From Rheinheimera faecalis (GTDB taxonomy: Bacteria; Pseudomonadota; Gammaproteobacteria; Enterobacterales; Alteromonadaceae): DNA of 64,000 bases. Made by a program: the position numbers and the translations under genes. Within the stretch, counting starts at the first letter, position 1. Every line of letters starts with the position of its first letter. Location of the stretch: contig NZ_JAJOYT010000001.1 of NCBI RefSeq assembly GCF_021290965.1, positions 248,001-312,000 on the forward strand, read 5' to 3'. Below, in pieces: positions 62,416-64,000 of the stretch. The notes beneath the pieces were generated by a model. The model ran no database searches. It saw only the letters and a list, made by a program, of their open reading frames with translations, and was not told the DNA's origin.

Positions 62416-62637
62416 CTCACATCAGCACATCTTCTAAGGGCTTCTCGCCAGAAGCTGCTAAGTACTGGGTTCACGCTGAGTTCGTTCTGAATTTGCAGCC
62501 GGATAACAAACTCTGTCTCTAGCATGCCGGTAAAGCAGTTGCAAGCTTATCTCGCTTTAAAAGGCCAATTCGCGTACACTACCCGGCTCATGATTAATAC
62601 CTGTTGTATTAATCAGGCGTCAATTCGGGAGAAACTG

Positions 62638-62823
62638 ATGACAAAACCACTGTGGACTGTGGGTCTTGATGTAATAGTTATTGACTCAACCAGCGAATGT
62701 TATGGTCAGGTTGGGCATATAGTCCGGATATCTTCACCGGGTAACAGCTGCCGTTTGTCGGTAGACTTTGATGGTAGCGTGTTTGGTTTTGACCAGGACG
62801 ACATTGAAGTTGCGCTGATTTAG
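62638..62823 (+). CDS. Small soluble protein, unknown function
   Basis: 61 residues from the ATG at 62638 (GGGAGA upstream). It looks like a small beta-barrel (VGLDVIVIDSTSECYGQVGHIVRI, then SVDFDGSVFGFDQDDIEVAL), reminiscent of SH3/KOW-like folds. I recognise no named family. A longer upstream frame from 62524 has no ribosome site. Confidence 0.65.
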   Translation: MTKPLWTVGLDVIVIDSTSECYGQVGHIVRISSPGNSCRLSVDFDGSVFGFDQDDIEVALI

Positions 62824-62907
62824 CCCTTATTCAGGTTCTACCGCAGCTGCCCTATAAGGGCAGCTGAACGCTTCAAATCATTTTTATCTCCATAACCACA
62901 AGCATCT

Positions 62908-63897
62908 CTACAACCACAAGGCTTCATATAAAAACACCTCAAACAAACTAAAAAACGCAAATAAGATAGCAAACAACAGCGCCATCAGGCTGCAGTTCAA
63001 TGTCAGTTTCAACACCTTGTAAAGTTGACGCCGTTCAGAGCGCAGTTTCAGTGTGCTTTGACGTAAAGGCGCGATGGCTGCAAATAAAGCGCTGAATACG
63101 CCTGTTTTATCTTCTGCAGTATTAGGCACCAGAGTGCCTTTGATGATAAAACGATAGAGCATGTTAAACACCCGGCCAAAGCTATTCATCGGCCTCTCTA
63201 CATCACACATTAAGATCAACCTTGATGCTTCAGTATTGTTTTTTGCATAGTGAGGGTAGGTCTCATCAAAGACAAAATCCTCGCCGTTCTGCCAGCTGCA
63301 CTGAACGCCATCTACATTGATATAGCAGTCGGTGGAATTTGGTGTGTCCAAGCCTAGATGATATCGCAGCGAGCTGGCCATAGGGTCTGCGTGCAGGCTG
63401 AGTTCTGAACCTGGTGGCAGAATAGAAAACATCGCCCCTTGTATGCCTGGCACTTGTTTTAGCAAAGCCACTGTCTGTGGGCACAAGCGTTTCGCCGAGT
63501 TATGAGTGGTGCCGTACCACATCAGATAAAACTTGCTCCAGCCTCTTTTATAAAAAGTGCGGAAACCTACATCGTAATAACCGACAGAGCCAGGCGTTTT
63601 GATGGCCTCAAAGGCACCGGTTGCCTGCAGCGCTAAGGCTTCTTCTTTGATGATGGGCCAGTTGTCCCTTAGCACAGAAATATTCTTCAGGTAGGCCGCA
63701 TCTAACAGGCTCTTGCGGGCTTCGGCTTTTGTCGTCATGTACAGTAGGCAATTTAGTGGCGCAAACACAGGCCAGCTTTTTCGCAGGTATTGGGTCAGAG
63801 ACTGATAACGCGCTTGTCCACGCCAGCGATAAACATAAATCACGGAGGCGATGCAGTAGAGTGCGACTATGGCGATAATAAAAAGGCTGAGACTCAT
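62908..63897 (-). CDS. Aspartyl/asparaginyl beta-hydroxylase (LpxO-like)
   Basis: 329 residues. N-terminal membrane helix (about 3-22), a Fe(II)/2-oxoglutarate dioxygenase domain (about 90-240) with the metal motif LSLHADPMASSLRYHLGL and a later TYPHYAKNNTEASRLILMCDVERP carrying the second His and the Arg, and C-terminal membrane helix. In LpxO this fold hydroxylates the myristoyl chain of lipid A; peptide hydroxylation is the alternative. Membrane anchoring favours a lipid substrate. Confidence 0.85.
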   Translation of the reverse strand: MSLSLFIIAIVALYCIASVIYVYRWRGQARYQSLTQYLRKSWPVFAPLNCLLYMTTKAEARKSLLDAAYLKNISVLRDNWPIIKEEALALQATGAFEAIKTPGSVGYYDVGFRTFYKRGWSKFYLMWYGTTHNSAKRLCPQTVALLKQVPGIQGAMFSILPPGSELSLHADPMASSLRYHLGLDTPNSTDCYINVDGVQCSWQNGEDFVFDETYPHYAKNNTEASRLILMCDVERPMNSFGRVFNMLYRFIIKGTLVPNTAEDKTGVFSALFAAIAPLRQSTLKLRSERRQLYKVLKLTLNCSLMALLFAILFAFFSLFEVFLYEALWL

Positions 63898-64000
63898 ATT
63901 AAAATCCTGAACTTATAGTGGTTTTGGATAGCGGGGTTAAGAGGACTATCCGGATAGTTTTCATAGCGGTTGGTTACGCGTAGCTGGTATTGGGGGGATC

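Noticed and set aside
62298..62525. A 75-codon minus-strand frame with an SGLEPPTPTMSRWCSNQLS ending
   Set aside because: It is antisense to the tRNA-Val gene; this ending is a well-known artefact of translating tRNA antisense DNA.
62369..62637. Integration site (att) downstream of tRNA-Val
   Set aside because: I found no repeat of the tRNA 3' end and no integrase nearby; the region holds only the tRNA terminator and a short gene leader.

Overview
The window looks like a chromosomal segment of an aerobic, motile, marine or freshwater gammaproteobacterium. The best match I can offer from gene content is the Rheinheimera / Chromatiaceae-Alteromonadales area. Evidence: a high-potential iron-sulfur protein, a TonB receptor, two chemoreceptors, a YqjD/YqjE operon, OhrR/Ohr, NfrA/NfrB and an RND pump, all at even moderate GC. 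I see no insertion sequence, phage, CRISPR array or integron. There is one tRNA gene (Val-GAC) near the right end.

Layout. 1-7 kb: the start of a Na+/solute symporter (cut by the window edge) with a LacI-type operator upstream, a possible small RNA, a Cache-domain chemoreceptor, and a minus-strand operon nhaC-like / D-Ala-D-Ala dipeptidase / DacB. 7-17 kb: a dense stress and envelope cluster of small proteins (four BON, CsbD-like or small membrane proteins, PRC-barrel, DUF4142, YqjD/E/K, a DUF4398-OmpA pair) with two Crp/Fnr regulators and a bacterioferritin-family gene broken by an internal deletion. 17-22 kb: a two-gene RND efflux system. 21.8-26.7 kb: a tightly overlapping six-gene operon for D-glutamate / 5-oxoproline use (DUF1445, pxpA, pxpB, pxpC, DUF4392, D-amino-acid aminotransferase). 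It is followed by a second chemoreceptor, a DUF418 membrane protein and a PagL-like lipid A deacylase. 30-33 kb: ohrR, a noncoding stretch with its own promoter and terminator, ohr, and an HSL-type esterase. 33-35.5 kb: mltA, a solute-binding-like protein and a HiPIP.

35.6-42.8 kb (minus strand): an ECF sigma / anti-sigma pair, then a terminator, then DUF4331 protein / Ig-like lipoprotein / TPR protein / HupE-N-terminus-like protein / TonB receptor. An identical bipartite promoter motif precedes the sigma gene and the DUF4331 gene, so the sigma factor probably controls both itself and the surface operon. 43-50 kb: a long FabG-like SDR, a PAS-GGDEF-EAL protein, a Fic protein, an ENPP-type phosphodiesterase and a GNAT.

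50.6-62.2 kb: two tandem copies of the nfrB-nfrA locus. NfrB is an inner-membrane glycosyltransferase with a C-terminal MshEN-type domain; NfrA is a TPR/outer-membrane protein. After the second copy comes a DUF4434 gene whose signal peptide is written inside the end of nfrA2. Copy 1 carries a one-base frameshift in nfrB, an in-frame deletion in nfrA and only a vestige of the DUF4434 start, so it appears to be decaying. The right end holds tRNA-Val, a small conserved-looking protein and an Asp/Asn beta-hydroxylase (LpxO-like).

All family calls are made by eye from motifs; no database search was run.
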